Counted from the stretch's first letter, positions 34,226-42,838 are shown. The stretch is DNA of 64,000 nucleotides from Pandoraea pneumonica (GCF_902459645.1 NZ_CABPSK010000001.1:248001-312000); one strand, 5' to 3'. Program-made: numbers and translations. The notes: generated by a model not told the origin, from the letters alone.

Positions 34226-34483
34226 GTGATTTTTTTGCGATTTACGGAGGATGCCATTTTGGAAGACTCGGATGGTCGAGAGTCCTTGGGCATGGTTGGC
34301 GACATAATCGAGAATCTTCGGATTAGACCGCGCGGACGCCCCAAGGCTAGTTCCCCGAAAGAGCAGATCAATATTCGGCTTTCGCCTGAAGTTCTCGCTT
34401 ACTTTCGAGAATCAGGTGCTGGATGGCAGACACGAATAGATTTGGCGCTCAAGCAGTTTGTAGAAAGAAATAAACGAGCCTGA
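34226..34483 (+). CDS. BrnA-like antitoxin/DNA-binding protein without a visible toxin
   Basis: The C-terminal half contains RPRGRPKASSPKEQINIRLS followed by PEVLAYFRESGAGWQTRIDL, which matches the BrnA antitoxin family (ribbon-helix-helix type DNA binding). BrnA normally neutralises the RNase BrnT encoded upstream. The 243 bp before this gene do not encode a BrnT. The GTG start at 34226 is uncertain; ATG at 34292 would still keep the domain. It lies just before the methyltransferase gene and could regulate it. Confidence 0.65.
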   Translation: MIFLRFTEDAILEDSDGRESLGMVGDIIENLRIRPRGRPKASSPKEQINIRLSPEVLAYFRESGAGWQTRIDLALKQFVERNKRA

Positions 34484-34534
34484 CGGCAACCGATGGTCAG
34501 TTGTAGTTCCTTGGATTTTTGTTTGCTCAGAATT

Positions 34535-35665
34535 ATGCCCACTTATTACGAGTTCTTTGCTGGTGGCGGGATGGCTCGTGCAGGCCTAGGCGATGACTGG
34601 ACCTGTCTATTTGCCAACGATTTTTCCGAGCAGAAGGCAAGGTCATACAAGGCTAATTGGGGTGGTGAACACCTTGTTGTCGAAGATATTAATAAGCTGA
34701 CCGCGGATCAGTTGCCGGGTCAGGCCAATTTGGCATGGGCCTCTTTTCCTTGCCAAGATTTGTCGTTGGCGGGGAATGGTGCTGGTTTGAACGGCGATCG
34801 CTCGGGGACGTTCTGGGGCTTTTGGAATCTCATTCAAGAGTTGAATTGGCAGGGAAGAAAGCCGTCGGCCATTGTTCTCGAAAACGTTTATGGCGTTCTA
34901 ACATCGCATGATGGCAAGGATTTTGACGCAATCGCGAGATCCATCGCGGCTGAAGGCTATATCTTCGGCGCAATGGTTGTTGACGCAGTTCAGTTTGTTC
35001 CTCAATCGCGGCCGCGCGTATTTATCGTTTGCGTCGACGAGCGACTCACTGTACCTAATGAAGTCGTGTCCAAGCGTGCGCTGCCAAGCTGGTGTCCAGA
35101 GAAGCTGATTGGTGCCTACAACGCTTTGCCAAAGAAGGTTAGAAGTAAATGGCGTTGGTGGAAGATGGCCGAGCCGACGTCAGTATTGAAGACTTTAGAC
35201 GAAATAATCGATTCAGAACCGTCAGGGGTGAAATGGCATAGTCGTGAGGAGACCGACAAGATCCTCGGCATGATGGCACCGACGAATCTTCAGAAGGTCC
35301 TGACGGCACAACAGGCCGGTCGAATTCACGTTGGGACGATTTACAAGCGCACGCGCGGAGGTGTTCAACGTGCCGAAGTCCGGTTCGACGGGATTGCAGG
35401 TTGTCTCCGAACTCCCAGTGGTGGATCGAGTCGCCAGACAATTATGATCGTTGACGGTCCGCTCGTCCGCACTCGCTTGATTAGTGCTCGTGAAGCGGCA
35501 CGGTTAATGGGGCTGCCGGAAGAGTATGTGTTGCCTACTAAGTACAACGAAGCGTACCATCTGATTGGTGATGGGGTGGTTGTGCCGGTGGTAGCGCACA
35601 TTAGCGAAAATGTCCTGCTTCCAATCATGAGTGCGCAGCCACAGGTCCAACTGAACGTTGCCTAG
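34535..35665 (+). CDS. DNA (cytosine-5) methyltransferase
   Basis: The 376-residue enzyme begins with motif I (YEFFAGGGMARAGL), has the catalytic ASFPCQDLSLAGNG (Cys of PCQ, near residue 75), VLENVYGVL (motif VI, ENV), RVFIVCV (motif VIII) and the C-terminal AARLMGLPEEY with GDGVVVPVV (motifs IX-X). The variable region between about residues 190 and 290 would set the target sequence. It transfers methyl from SAM to C5 of cytosine. The next gene, 8 bp on, encodes a GIY-YIG protein, so it may be the modification half of a type II system. Confidence 0.92.
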   Translation: MPTYYEFFAGGGMARAGLGDDWTCLFANDFSEQKARSYKANWGGEHLVVEDINKLTADQLPGQANLAWASFPCQDLSLAGNGAGLNGDRSGTFWGFWNLIQELNWQGRKPSAIVLENVYGVLTSHDGKDFDAIARSIAAEGYIFGAMVVDAVQFVPQSRPRVFIVCVDERLTVPNEVVSKRALPSWCPEKLIGAYNALPKKVRSKWRWWKMAEPTSVLKTLDEIIDSEPSGVKWHSREETDKILGMMAPTNLQKVLTAQQAGRIHVGTIYKRTRGGVQRAEVRFDGIAGCLRTPSGGSSRQTIMIVDGPLVRTRLISAREAARLMGLPEEYVLPTKYNEAYHLIGDGVVVPVVAHISENVLLPIMSAQPQVQLNVA

Positions 35666-35673
35666 GGGCGTGA

Positions 35674-36405
35674 ATGCCAGATTTGCCAGAACAATTAGAA
35701 ATACTCGACCAACTTCCGATTCCTAACGATGCTACCTCTGATCTCCCGTTCGAAACGAGTGAGCTTCGGCGGCTGCTCGATTATTTTCTAACTCGCTCTG
35801 TTGTCAATCCGCTAACCGGGGCGGAAACGAAGATCGGAAACTTCCAGTGGGGTGTCTATTCTTTCTACGATTACGACGGTGAGCCGATCTACGTTGGTCA
35901 AACGAAAGAATCACTACGTGTGCGTATCCGTCGTCATTTGACGAATCAGCGTACGGACGCTGTCGCAATGAATGTTCTTGACCCGTTTGAAGTGCACAAA
36001 ATTGTTGTGTACCCTCTGCCAGCGTTGGAAGGGAAGGCCGCTTCAGACAGCAACGCGAAGCGATATCTTGATGCGCTGGAGCACATGATCTACTCTCGCG
36101 CAATTGAGGCATCGAGGTTCGGTGCAATTCTCAACGAGAAGGAACCTCCGCAACCGACAGTGGACGTCGAAATCCCCTCGTCTTACGAAGGCGTTATTGT
36201 TTCCGATGAGGTGAAGAAGATTCGCGAACATCCAGATGTTCGCGTGGCACGCAGGACACAGACAATTTCTAGACTGGCTCAAGTGATTAGCGAGCGGAAG
36301 GTGCAAAAGGGACTTAGGCGAGTATTGCTCGTGCAGGCGCAGCGACTGGAGTGGCTTGCCCGCCGAAGGCTTGAAAGTGCGACCGATGTTGGTGGCGAGG
36401 ATTGA
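35674..36405 (+). CDS. GIY-YIG-domain protein, candidate restriction endonuclease
   Basis: The 243-residue protein carries a complete-looking GIY-YIG core at about residues 54-160: WGVYSFYDYDGEPIYVGQT (GVY and YVG forms of the two motifs), Arg in RVRIRRHL, the metal-binding Glu in LDALEHMIY, and Asn in AILNEKE. Flanking helices include a long charged C-terminus. Its place 8 bp after a C5-methyltransferase gene suggests the restriction partner, as in Eco29kI-type systems. No second domain for target recognition can be named. Confidence 0.75.
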   Translation: MPDLPEQLEILDQLPIPNDATSDLPFETSELRRLLDYFLTRSVVNPLTGAETKIGNFQWGVYSFYDYDGEPIYVGQTKESLRVRIRRHLTNQRTDAVAMNVLDPFEVHKIVVYPLPALEGKAASDSNAKRYLDALEHMIYSRAIEASRFGAILNEKEPPQPTVDVEIPSSYEGVIVSDEVKKIREHPDVRVARRTQTISRLAQVISERKVQKGLRRVLLVQAQRLEWLARRRLESATDVGGED

Positions 36406-36415
36406 TTGTAAAGGG

Positions 36416-36434
36416 AGCCCCGCAAAGCGGGGCT
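36416..36434. terminator. Bidirectional terminator between convergent genes
   Basis: AGCCCCGC (36416-36423), AAA loop, GCGGGGCT (36427-36434). It sits between the rightward GIY-YIG gene and the leftward excisionase-like gene. Confidence 0.7.
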
Positions 36435-36456
36435 TCGTCGCATTTCGTATCGTTGA

Positions 36457-36864
36457 TCACTTGTCGGGAGTGAGAATCGGAGGCACCTTTTTGTTAGCAT
36501 CCCTTGCCTGCGCGCGGCGGATGTTTTGATGAGACTCTGTCCAACGAATGACCTCGATTGCTTTCCAAAGGGGTTGCCCCGTTGCATTGCGTTGGGGGCG
36601 GCTCTCATCTGCTTTTGCTTTCGATCTAGTGGATGGTAGCCGGATTGGGGCAGGAAAATCAGAAAGCGTAACGACTCGTTCAAGAACCACTGCCGGTGAG
36701 CGTTGCAAGTAAGTTCCGATTGCCTTAGCGTTCCACAGCTGGATCGAAAGCGGCAACGGGGCTGCGATACGCTCTGCAATTGCCTTCGCTAGCTGATCCA
36801 CGAGGTACAGTGCTTGCGCATCGGCGTCGTTCGGCGTTGAATCTAAATCTACTTTGTTCCCCAT
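36457..36864 (-). CDS. Excisionase/AlpA-like winged-helix protein of the inovirus module
   Basis: The 135-residue product has a MerR/AlpA-type helix-turn-helix in LWNAKAIGTYLQRSPAVV followed by LSDFPAPIRLP and a later PLWKAIEVIRWTE, the pattern in which small phage regulators recognise their recombination or promoter sites. N- and C-terminal tails are charged. It starts 1 bp after the replication initiator stop, so the two are coupled. It may help excision by the integrase or control replication. Confidence 0.65.
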   Translation of the reverse strand: MGNKVDLDSTPNDADAQALYLVDQLAKAIAERIAAPLPLSIQLWNAKAIGTYLQRSPAVVLERVVTLSDFPAPIRLPSTRSKAKADESRPQRNATGQPLWKAIEVIRWTESHQNIRRAQARDANKKVPPILTPDK

Positions 36865-36865
36865 T

Positions 36866-37645
36866 TCAATTCTCCCTAGTTGCCAACCAAAGGCACCCTA
36901 GCTCCTGATTCCAGAACACTTGGCAGTAGTCCAATGTTGCGCCAGCAAGCTTGGCCGACTCGAATGCGATCACGATCGCATCTAGCGGATCGTCGTTGAG
37001 AAGGTGCGTAATGGAGTAGAGCTCGGGGATTTCGACGCCACGGCTCGTCCAGTAGCGCTTCTCGTTGATGGCGTGCTCCGCGAAGTCTTTGGTGATGTAC
37101 TTGCTCAGGTAGGAGGCGAGTTTGTGGCGTAGACCCTTCTGCTTGAACGGGTTGCTTACTCGCACATAGCCGTTGTTGTTGCCAATGATCGAAATCCAGA
37201 TCGAGCGCAACGTTCTGTAGTTCTGTCGGCCCTTGACCGCGATGTGCAGATGCCATGCCCCGCGTTTCTGGCGCTCTGCAACTGCGACGTACTGAAACTC
37301 CATCACCTTCCCGAGCCGACGGCGCAGGGCGTCGAAATGACGCCTCAGTCGGTCTTTGTCTTGCATGTTCTCTCGGTAGGTCAGCGTGATCATCCGATCC
37401 GCCCCGATGGCCTTACAACGCAATCTGACTTGTTGTTTGGCCCGTTTGGCCGCCACCAATTGGTTATCTTCCGAGTTTTCCGATTCGCCACGTTTGGCTC
37501 GCGGCATCAGATGAAGGCCCTGAGCGCCCATGTAGCGGTCGAATCGGGTCGCTGTGACCTCCACTTGACCATCCCCGAAGTTGCGACCTCTGATGACCCA
37601 CTCACGGCGGAAGGGTGAATAGCCCTCTAAACTCTGTTCCTGCAT
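36866..37645 (-). CDS. Rolling-circle replication initiator (HUH endonuclease)
   Basis: The product (259 residues from ATG 37645, preceded by GGAGGTGGCT) has motif 1 MITLTYREN, the HUH motif GAWHLHIAV and a motif 3 tyrosine in KLASYLSKYITKDFAE. These residues nick one strand of the double-stranded replicative form and stay linked through Tyr. Length and layout match replication proteins of Gram-negative filamentous phages and their satellites. A structured non-coding stretch upstream (37646-37865) may contain the origin. Confidence 0.9.
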   Translation of the reverse strand: MQEQSLEGYSPFRREWVIRGRNFGDGQVEVTATRFDRYMGAQGLHLMPRAKRGESENSEDNQLVAAKRAKQQVRLRCKAIGADRMITLTYRENMQDKDRLRRHFDALRRRLGKVMEFQYVAVAERQKRGAWHLHIAVKGRQNYRTLRSIWISIIGNNNGYVRVSNPFKQKGLRHKLASYLSKYITKDFAEHAINEKRYWTSRGVEIPELYSITHLLNDDPLDAIVIAFESAKLAGATLDYCQVFWNQELGCLWLATREN

Positions 37646-37684
37646 AGCCACCTCCGGTTATGTATGAGAGCGTAGTCCTTGCCT

Positions 37685-37713
37685 CGACGGGTAACCCCGT
37701 CGGGGCTTTTTTT
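37685..37713 (+). terminator. Hairpin with T-run upstream of the replication gene
   Basis: CGACGGG (37685-37691), TAAC loop, CCCGTCG (37696-37702), then GGGCTTTTTTT on the plus strand. As a terminator it would block rightward transcription. In the single-stranded phage genome it may also be part of the origin or complementary-strand start. Confidence 0.5.
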
Positions 37714-37811
37714 CTACCGTCGATCAAAGTGTTCCTGTCCTGGCAAAGCGGGGGGCGGTTTGGTACCTGTTTCCTTGATCGCGTACGTTAAGTGTTATTG
37801 ATATAAATATA

Positions 37812-37860
37812 GGGGCGCGCTTCGCGCGCCCCGCCGTCCTCGGCCCTCCGGGCGGCGGGG
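37812..37860. other. Two overlapping GC-rich hairpins after the secretin gene
   Basis: GGGGCGCGC / GCGCGCCCC (37812-37820 and 37824-37832, TTC loop) and CCCCGCCG / CGGCGGGG (37829-37836 and 37853-37860). They share bases 37829-37832, so only one can form at a time. On the minus strand the first ends with an AT-rich tract, so it may terminate the assembly operon. A packaging hairpin or origin is another possibility. Confidence 0.5.
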
Positions 37861-37865
37861 CGTGC

Positions 37866-39488
37866 TCATCGCGCTTCCTCCAAAACGTCTACACCCCAGG
37901 CACTTGCACGCGGCAGCGCGGCACCACGGCCCGACTGTTCGGCAGTGAGTGCAGGTGCGCGGGCCGCCACGCCTTCGATCACCGTTGGCGGTGAGACCCG
38001 CTGCTCGGTCGGCGGGGTGGCCTTGTCGGCCGGAACCCGCAGTGGCACTGGCTTGCTGTTGCGCTTCAAGCAGGTATCTGGCGCGCCGACACTCCCGACG
38101 CTAGACGCCCCTACGCGCTCAACCTGGAGCACCAGAAGAATTTCGGTACTCGACGCGGTATCGGAGTGCGCATCTAGAAAGCGAGGCAGGAACGAGATGC
38201 CAGCGGTGTTGTCGGTCGACTTGTTGGTCGTCAGCCCACCCAATAGGATCACCTCCCCGTTCTGGAGGGTGATTTCGGTACTCACTTCGCGCGTATTGAG
38301 CGTTGGGGACGCGTTGACACCTGTTGTGGTCTTCACGAAATCGCTGATCTGCTGTGAGACGTGCAGATCGATTACCGATTCCTTAACCATCGGCCGCAGC
38401 TCGAAAATGACGCCTGAAGAGTGATACTCGACGGACTGGACCGGCTCGCCACCTCCCCGTGGATAGGAGACTGATTTCAGCACGGGGACCTTCTGCCCGA
38501 CGGTAAGCCGTCCGCGGGCGCCTGATCGAATCCGCAGATTAGGGCTGTTGATCACGTGAAAGCGGGCGTCTTTCGACAGGGCCGAGAAAATCGTGTCGAC
38601 GTTGCTAGTTTTGATGCGCAGCGTGTTCCCGACCACATCGCCAGCAATCGAGACGCTTAGTCCGAGACCTTTCGACAGTAGATCAAGCGCCAACTGGAAG
38701 GCCGATCCGCGCTCGTTGCTGCGTGAGACCTCGTACGCCGTGGCGCGTACCGACACTTCACCTATCGGCGTATCCACCTGAGGCAACAGTTCACACAAAG
38801 CGATGATTTCCTCGCGAGTGCCTTGGAACAACAGCGTATCGCCTTGGGCGTCGATCAGTGCCGCTGCGGATCCCTCGGGTGCATTCTCCTTGGCCCTGTT
38901 GGCTGCGGGCATCGATACTGCCCGGTTCACGGTGAAATGCCCTTGGAAGAGTGGACGGACTAGGCCTGCGAGATATGCGGTATCGCGGAAGAGAGGGCGG
39001 TAAACGATCGTCTCTTTGGTCGAGTTGGATGCCAACCCATTCGGATCTAGCTTGAACACGAAATCCACTCCTCGGCGGCGCTCGATGCCGAACCCGAGTG
39101 ATTCGAGGAGCGTAGTCAGGAATGCTCGAAGATCGCCGGGTTTGCCCTCGTAACGTAGCGACACCAGACGATCATCTTGAAGAACGTCTGGGGCAATGAC
39201 ATAAGGCGTTTTGATCGCTTCACCATAAAGCAAGGACACGAGCTGCGCGACATTGACGAACTGGAAATCGAACTTGCCAGGCTGGAAGGGCAATGCGTTG
39301 GTTCGTGTGGATGACTGGTTTTTTTGCCGCGACGAAGTTGGGGGGCTAGGAATATCACGGGACTCGGGCGGGCCGTCGTCGTGCAGTGCCGGTCCAACGT
39401 AATCGATGGGGGCAGGGACGATGTAGGGCTCGTTTGCAAATGCTAACGACGAGAGCAGCAGGGTTGCGGTGGGCATGAGCAGCTTCAT
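37866..39488 (-). CDS. Filamentous-phage secretin (pIV type)
   Basis: A 540-residue outer-membrane channel. A signal peptide (MKLLMPTATLLLSSLAFA) precedes an N1/STN-like domain (FQFVNVAQLVSLLYGEAI) and the secretin domain from about residue 300: RSGARGRLTVGQKVPVLKSV, a VSTEITLQNGEVILLGGLTT motif, and a final LLVLQVERV. After it comes a Pro/Thr-rich tail of about 70 residues. It lets virions leave through the outer membrane without lysis. The start at 39488 overlaps the Zot stop. Confidence 0.92.
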   Translation of the reverse strand: MKLLMPTATLLLSSLAFANEPYIVPAPIDYVGPALHDDGPPESRDIPSPPTSSRQKNQSSTRTNALPFQPGKFDFQFVNVAQLVSLLYGEAIKTPYVIAPDVLQDDRLVSLRYEGKPGDLRAFLTTLLESLGFGIERRRGVDFVFKLDPNGLASNSTKETIVYRPLFRDTAYLAGLVRPLFQGHFTVNRAVSMPAANRAKENAPEGSAAALIDAQGDTLLFQGTREEIIALCELLPQVDTPIGEVSVRATAYEVSRSNERGSAFQLALDLLSKGLGLSVSIAGDVVGNTLRIKTSNVDTIFSALSKDARFHVINSPNLRIRSGARGRLTVGQKVPVLKSVSYPRGGGEPVQSVEYHSSGVIFELRPMVKESVIDLHVSQQISDFVKTTTGVNASPTLNTREVSTEITLQNGEVILLGGLTTNKSTDNTAGISFLPRFLDAHSDTASSTEILLVLQVERVGASSVGSVGAPDTCLKRNSKPVPLRVPADKATPPTEQRVSPPTVIEGVAARAPALTAEQSGRGAALPRASAWGVDVLEEAR

Positions 39489-40546
39489 TTCCAGCCCCCA
39501 TTTTTCCCGGACGTAGGCTTCTGGCCTGACCAAGTTGTGACGCGCTGCCCGTCTATCTCACCGATGCTCGCAATCCCATTGTTGCGGAAAGCAGATGGTG
39601 ATTCGACTCGTAATCGACCCGCTGAATCGCTGACCACGACATAGCGTTTTCCGTCGATCAAATACTGCCCGGCGACTCGCCAATCTGAGCTAAATGCTTG
39701 TCGAGGTGACTGAGCAGCGGTAGCGTGCTCGGGCTTCTTCGTTGACGACCCTGGACGAGTCGCTACCGTCGGGGGCGATTTCTTCGGCGTATGGGGATGG
39801 AAGTACCGCCATAGGAAGGTGCCGACTGTAATCCAACAAACAATGAAACCTGCTGCTGTGAGCCAAAGCTTCGGGCTCTTCAACAGGTTTTGCCGAGTGT
39901 CGATGGCCCGCTCATGCCCCTTCTGCCCGGCGTAAGACTGGTACAGCGGGAAGACGGCTTTGTCGTACGTGGTCGTTGACGTCCCGAGGCGTGCGGATTT
40001 GATGGTCTTGCCGCCGCCAAACATCTCGATCCGATACCGATTGCGTAGCCCTAGCTCCTTGAGCTTCTTGGTGACGAACGTCACTTCGATGACGGAGCGC
40101 AGCTGCCGATGTAGATCCGTAATCGACTGGATCATCAACACAACGTCGCAGGCCAAGCCGCTTTCAGCATGTACGTAGTGACGGTGCATTCGAAAGAAAC
40201 GCATGTGTTCCGGTTTGATCTTGTGAGACGTCGACCAGAATTCCCATGCCTCATCGATTGCCACCAGATCGCCTGCCTTCACCACTGAGTCGACGTCTGG
40301 TCGAGTTTCGTCGGGGAAGAAGTGCTCAGCGAGCACGTCGGCGTTCGCGACCGGGAGTATGGCTCCAAGTGCGTCCCGATCGGCGTTTCTGATGCTGACG
40401 CAGTAGTCATGAATGGCATCAGGAGAGATGCCGTCGATATTGGTCACCACACGCCGTCCTGCGAGAACGGCGGGCACGATGACGTTGCTCACAACCTCGT
40501 AGCTTTTACCCGAGCCCATTAGCCCTGTGTACGCGTTGATGGCCAT
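39485..40546 (-). CDS. zot: Zot-family assembly ATPase (pI)
   Basis: The 353-residue protein has Walker A GLMGSGKS (residues 8-15), Walker B VAIDEAWEFW (about 94-103), one transmembrane segment (about 228-248, WLTAAGFIVCWITVGTFLW) and a periplasmic C-terminal domain. The ATPase in the cytoplasm drives the phage out while the periplasmic part docks with the secretin. The order pVI, Zot, secretin fits the family. Confidence 0.95.
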   Translation of the reverse strand: MAINAYTGLMGSGKSYEVVSNVIVPAVLAGRRVVTNIDGISPDAIHDYCVSIRNADRDALGAILPVANADVLAEHFFPDETRPDVDSVVKAGDLVAIDEAWEFWSTSHKIKPEHMRFFRMHRHYVHAESGLACDVVLMIQSITDLHRQLRSVIEVTFVTKKLKELGLRNRYRIEMFGGGKTIKSARLGTSTTTYDKAVFPLYQSYAGQKGHERAIDTRQNLLKSPKLWLTAAGFIVCWITVGTFLWRYFHPHTPKKSPPTVATRPGSSTKKPEHATAAQSPRQAFSSDWRVAGQYLIDGKRYVVVSDSAGRLRVESPSAFRNNGIASIGEIDGQRVTTWSGQKPTSGKNGGWK

Positions 40547-40549
40547 GAA

Positions 40550-40849
40550 TTACCCGATTACCGGCAAGCGGCGAATAATGAATCGAGTCGCGATAGCGCT
40601 GAGGATCATCGGCATTCCTTCAGACACGGCAAACAGTTCTAGCCAGAACCAGACACCGTCAGGGATCTTGGCGAATGCGTCGTCAAGCGATTTGGCTTCG
40701 GGGAAAAGGCGTGCCGACAACAGAAACTCGACGAATTCGGTGGTGATGAACCAGAGCGCGAAGAACGTTCCGAACTTCACCAATAGCGAGCGCAGCACAA
40801 AGCCGAGTGCGACGTTCAGTACGCTCGTTAGGATGGAAAAGAGCGGCAT
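40550..40849 (-). CDS. Minor coat protein, pVI-like (DUF2523 type)
   Basis: The 99-residue product is hydrophobic with three probable membrane spans (about 5-20, 24-44 and 68-90) and sits between the pIII-like gene and zot, as DUF2523 proteins do. pVI caps the trailing end of the virion with pIII. It is 3 bp from the Zot start and 7 bp from its upstream neighbour. Confidence 0.8.
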   Translation of the reverse strand: MPLFSILTSVLNVALGFVLRSLLVKFGTFFALWFITTEFVEFLLSARLFPEAKSLDDAFAKIPDGVWFWLELFAVSEGMPMILSAIATRFIIRRLPVIG

Positions 40850-40856
40850 GATGACC

Positions 40857-42425
40857 TCAAGCAGAGAGAATGATCAGAGTCGCGAGCGCAGCAAATGCGG
40901 CGAGCATGGCAAGGCGAAGTTCCGGGCCAATGGCGTTCGCGATGTCGCAATAAGCTTCGACGGCAATCACGCTGCCAAAGACTTGCAGTTGTGCGCGCGG
41001 ACACGCCCCGCCATGAGACGGTGCAGACCATTTCTTGAAGTCATCTAACAGGCCCAAAACGGGCTCAAGAATCATCTTGGCTGTGGGTGCTGACTCCAGC
41101 ACGGGTGCCGCTACATCGGGTGCCGCACCCAGATCCACTTCAGCTTTTACCGTGTTACCGATGTCGACGATTGGTCGGTTGACGACGTTGACGTCTTGGA
41201 CCTCGCTTGGATCCAGCTTTGGCTGGGCGATTGGATCCGTCTCCGCATCCGGCTTCTTGTTAGGTCTTATCGATGATGAAATAGGGACGGCTTTTTGTTC
41301 GGGAAGCGTGGCAGGTTCCATCACATCGCCGATTTGCGGCGTTGACTTTGGATTCTCTCGAATCCACGGCATCACCTCTGGCGCCGTGACTGGCTCAGTT
41401 ACGGAGTAGGGGAGCCCTTGGTAATCGACAGATGATGCGGCCCGCTGCCACACTTGATCGACTATCTCGGCAAGCGTTTCGGCACTGAGGGGAATGGTTG
41501 AGGCTTCGTCGGCAATTTCGAAAATGGCGCTATCGAGGTTGGGATGCGAGGAAAACGTAGTGGTCCGTCGAGTTCGCTCAAATGCTTCGCGAGTGAGAAC
41601 GTATTTGGATTCCAGAGGGACGGTTATCCAACTATAGGGAGTGCAACTTGGAGAGCCGGGACAGTTCATGTAATCGTGCCCCCAGTACCGGACGCCGAAC
41701 TCTTTGAATTCGCCATCAGGACCGAACATCTCAACAATTGTTGGATTTGGGTCCGAGCCATCGTTGTTTCGCAACAGCACGCCAACGAGTTGCACAAACG
41801 CATGCATGGATGTTGCGACCACTTCGTAGCCGTGCCACCAGTTCTGCTGGCTCATTCCGGATGAGACGGAAGGTGGACTCGGCAGCGAGGAGCAAATGTA
41901 CTCCCTATCCCCTACCGGGCAGTTGGGTAACTGGTAGGCGAGATACCCCCGCTCAAGTAGATCGTCGAGCCACTCATCCTCACCGGGAGTCAGGTTCACG
42001 TGAAAATTCTCAGACAACACGGGAGGAGGGCCTTGGGGACGGCTCGTTGATATCGTTAGCGTTCCGGCTTCGGTTGCCGTAATCGAGACCTCGGTGTCTC
42101 CCAAACGAGCTAGTAGCGCATTACCCGCCCCAAAGATGCCCAAACCGGCCAATATGGTCAGCCAGACGGGCGCACCCATGAGCGATAGTCCAAACCCGGC
42201 TCCGGTGGAAACGACGTTGAGTGCGGTGCTGTTCGATGAAATGGTCTCCAAGGTCGCAGCGATTCTCGGATCGTTAGCAGCAAAGCCTCTCTCCCTGGCA
42301 ACACGCGTTATAAGTCCAGCGATGGCGCGATTCATTGCTAGCTTTGCGACGGGAAGTGCTTGTGGCATTGCGGGCTGCTGTGCGAGCAATGCGAGGAGAA
42401 GCGCAGTCATGACCGATCGTTTCAT
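40857..42425 (-). CDS. Adsorption protein, pIII/TspB-like
   Basis: The 522-residue protein has a signal peptide (MKRSVMTALLLALLAQQPAMPQA), a large N-terminal body, a Pro-rich middle (about 330-420) and a C-terminal anchor (LRLAMLAAFAALATLIILS) behind a Cys-containing section (CPRAQLQVFGSVIAVEAYC). This arrangement is that of pIII and the TspB-type virulence protein family. It binds the host receptor at the virion tip. I use ATG 42425, 2 bp after the small gene stop; the longer frame lacks coding character. Confidence 0.85.
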   Translation of the reverse strand: MKRSVMTALLLALLAQQPAMPQALPVAKLAMNRAIAGLITRVARERGFAANDPRIAATLETISSNSTALNVVSTGAGFGLSLMGAPVWLTILAGLGIFGAGNALLARLGDTEVSITATEAGTLTISTSRPQGPPPVLSENFHVNLTPGEDEWLDDLLERGYLAYQLPNCPVGDREYICSSLPSPPSVSSGMSQQNWWHGYEVVATSMHAFVQLVGVLLRNNDGSDPNPTIVEMFGPDGEFKEFGVRYWGHDYMNCPGSPSCTPYSWITVPLESKYVLTREAFERTRRTTTFSSHPNLDSAIFEIADEASTIPLSAETLAEIVDQVWQRAASSVDYQGLPYSVTEPVTAPEVMPWIRENPKSTPQIGDVMEPATLPEQKAVPISSSIRPNKKPDAETDPIAQPKLDPSEVQDVNVVNRPIVDIGNTVKAEVDLGAAPDVAAPVLESAPTAKMILEPVLGLLDDFKKWSAPSHGGACPRAQLQVFGSVIAVEAYCDIANAIGPELRLAMLAAFAALATLIILSA

Positions 42426-42427
42426 CG

Positions 42428-42514
42428 TTATCCTCGGAAGCCTTGAATTACCGCCCAGGCGCAAACCATTCCCCACACGAAGAAGGTCAAATTCCAGAGA
42501 TCTTGGATTGGCAT
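42428..42514 (-). CDS. 28-residue minor coat candidate (pVII/pIX-like)
   Basis: ATG 42514 to TAA gives MPIQDLWNLTFFVWGMVCAW plus VIQGFRG after one Ala: a single hydrophobic helix with an acidic start and basic end. A strong ribosome site (GGGGAG) precedes it, and it ends 2 bp before the pIII-like start. Inovirus pVII and pIX are 30-residue single-span proteins encoded between coat and pIII, so this is a good match in size and place. Confidence 0.7.
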   Translation of the reverse strand: MPIQDLWNLTFFVWGMVCAWAVIQGFRG

Positions 42515-42604
42515 GTCGGCTCCCCTGGAGATGGCTAAGCGCTTGTTGGTGACCACGAGCCGAGCGCACAAAGCATGGGTTCGTGCGCTCGGCAAAACGG
42601 GGGA

Positions 42605-42838
42605 TTAACCTCCCTTCAGGACGGAAAGCACGATCTTGGCCCCGCGTAATGTGGCGTACACGGTCGCTAACGTGATGCCGATGGCAAGAATCGCCCCGAT
42701 GGTGGAATCCAAGCTGACACTCTTCGCCATCTCCGTCACGTCACTCTCTGCACGCGCAAGGAACGGCGCAGTGCCCAGTGCGACACCGCACGCAGCGTGT
42801 TTTCCCGCGCAGAAGATTCGTTGCAGGGTTACTTTCAT
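42605..42838 (-). CDS. Major coat protein (pVIII)
   Basis: The 77-residue precursor has a signal peptide ending in FLARA (cleavage after residue 30), leaving a mature 47-residue helix: acidic start ESDVTEMAKS, hydrophobic span IGAILAIGITLATVYA, basic end RGAKIVLSVLKGG. Thousands of copies wrap the ssDNA, with the basic end facing it. ATG 42838 is chosen because upstream in-frame sequence has no signal-peptide logic. Ribosome site GGAGGAAA. Confidence 0.92.
   Translation of the reverse strand: MKVTLQRIFCAGKHAACGVALGTAPFLARAESDVTEMAKSVSLDSTIGAILAIGITLATVYATLRGAKIVLSVLKGG

Noticed and set aside
34035-34229. Frame upstream of the BrnA-like gene that could have been a BrnT toxin
   Set aside because: The translated residues do not follow the BrnT pattern (no FEWDxxK, no KHGVSFE segment).
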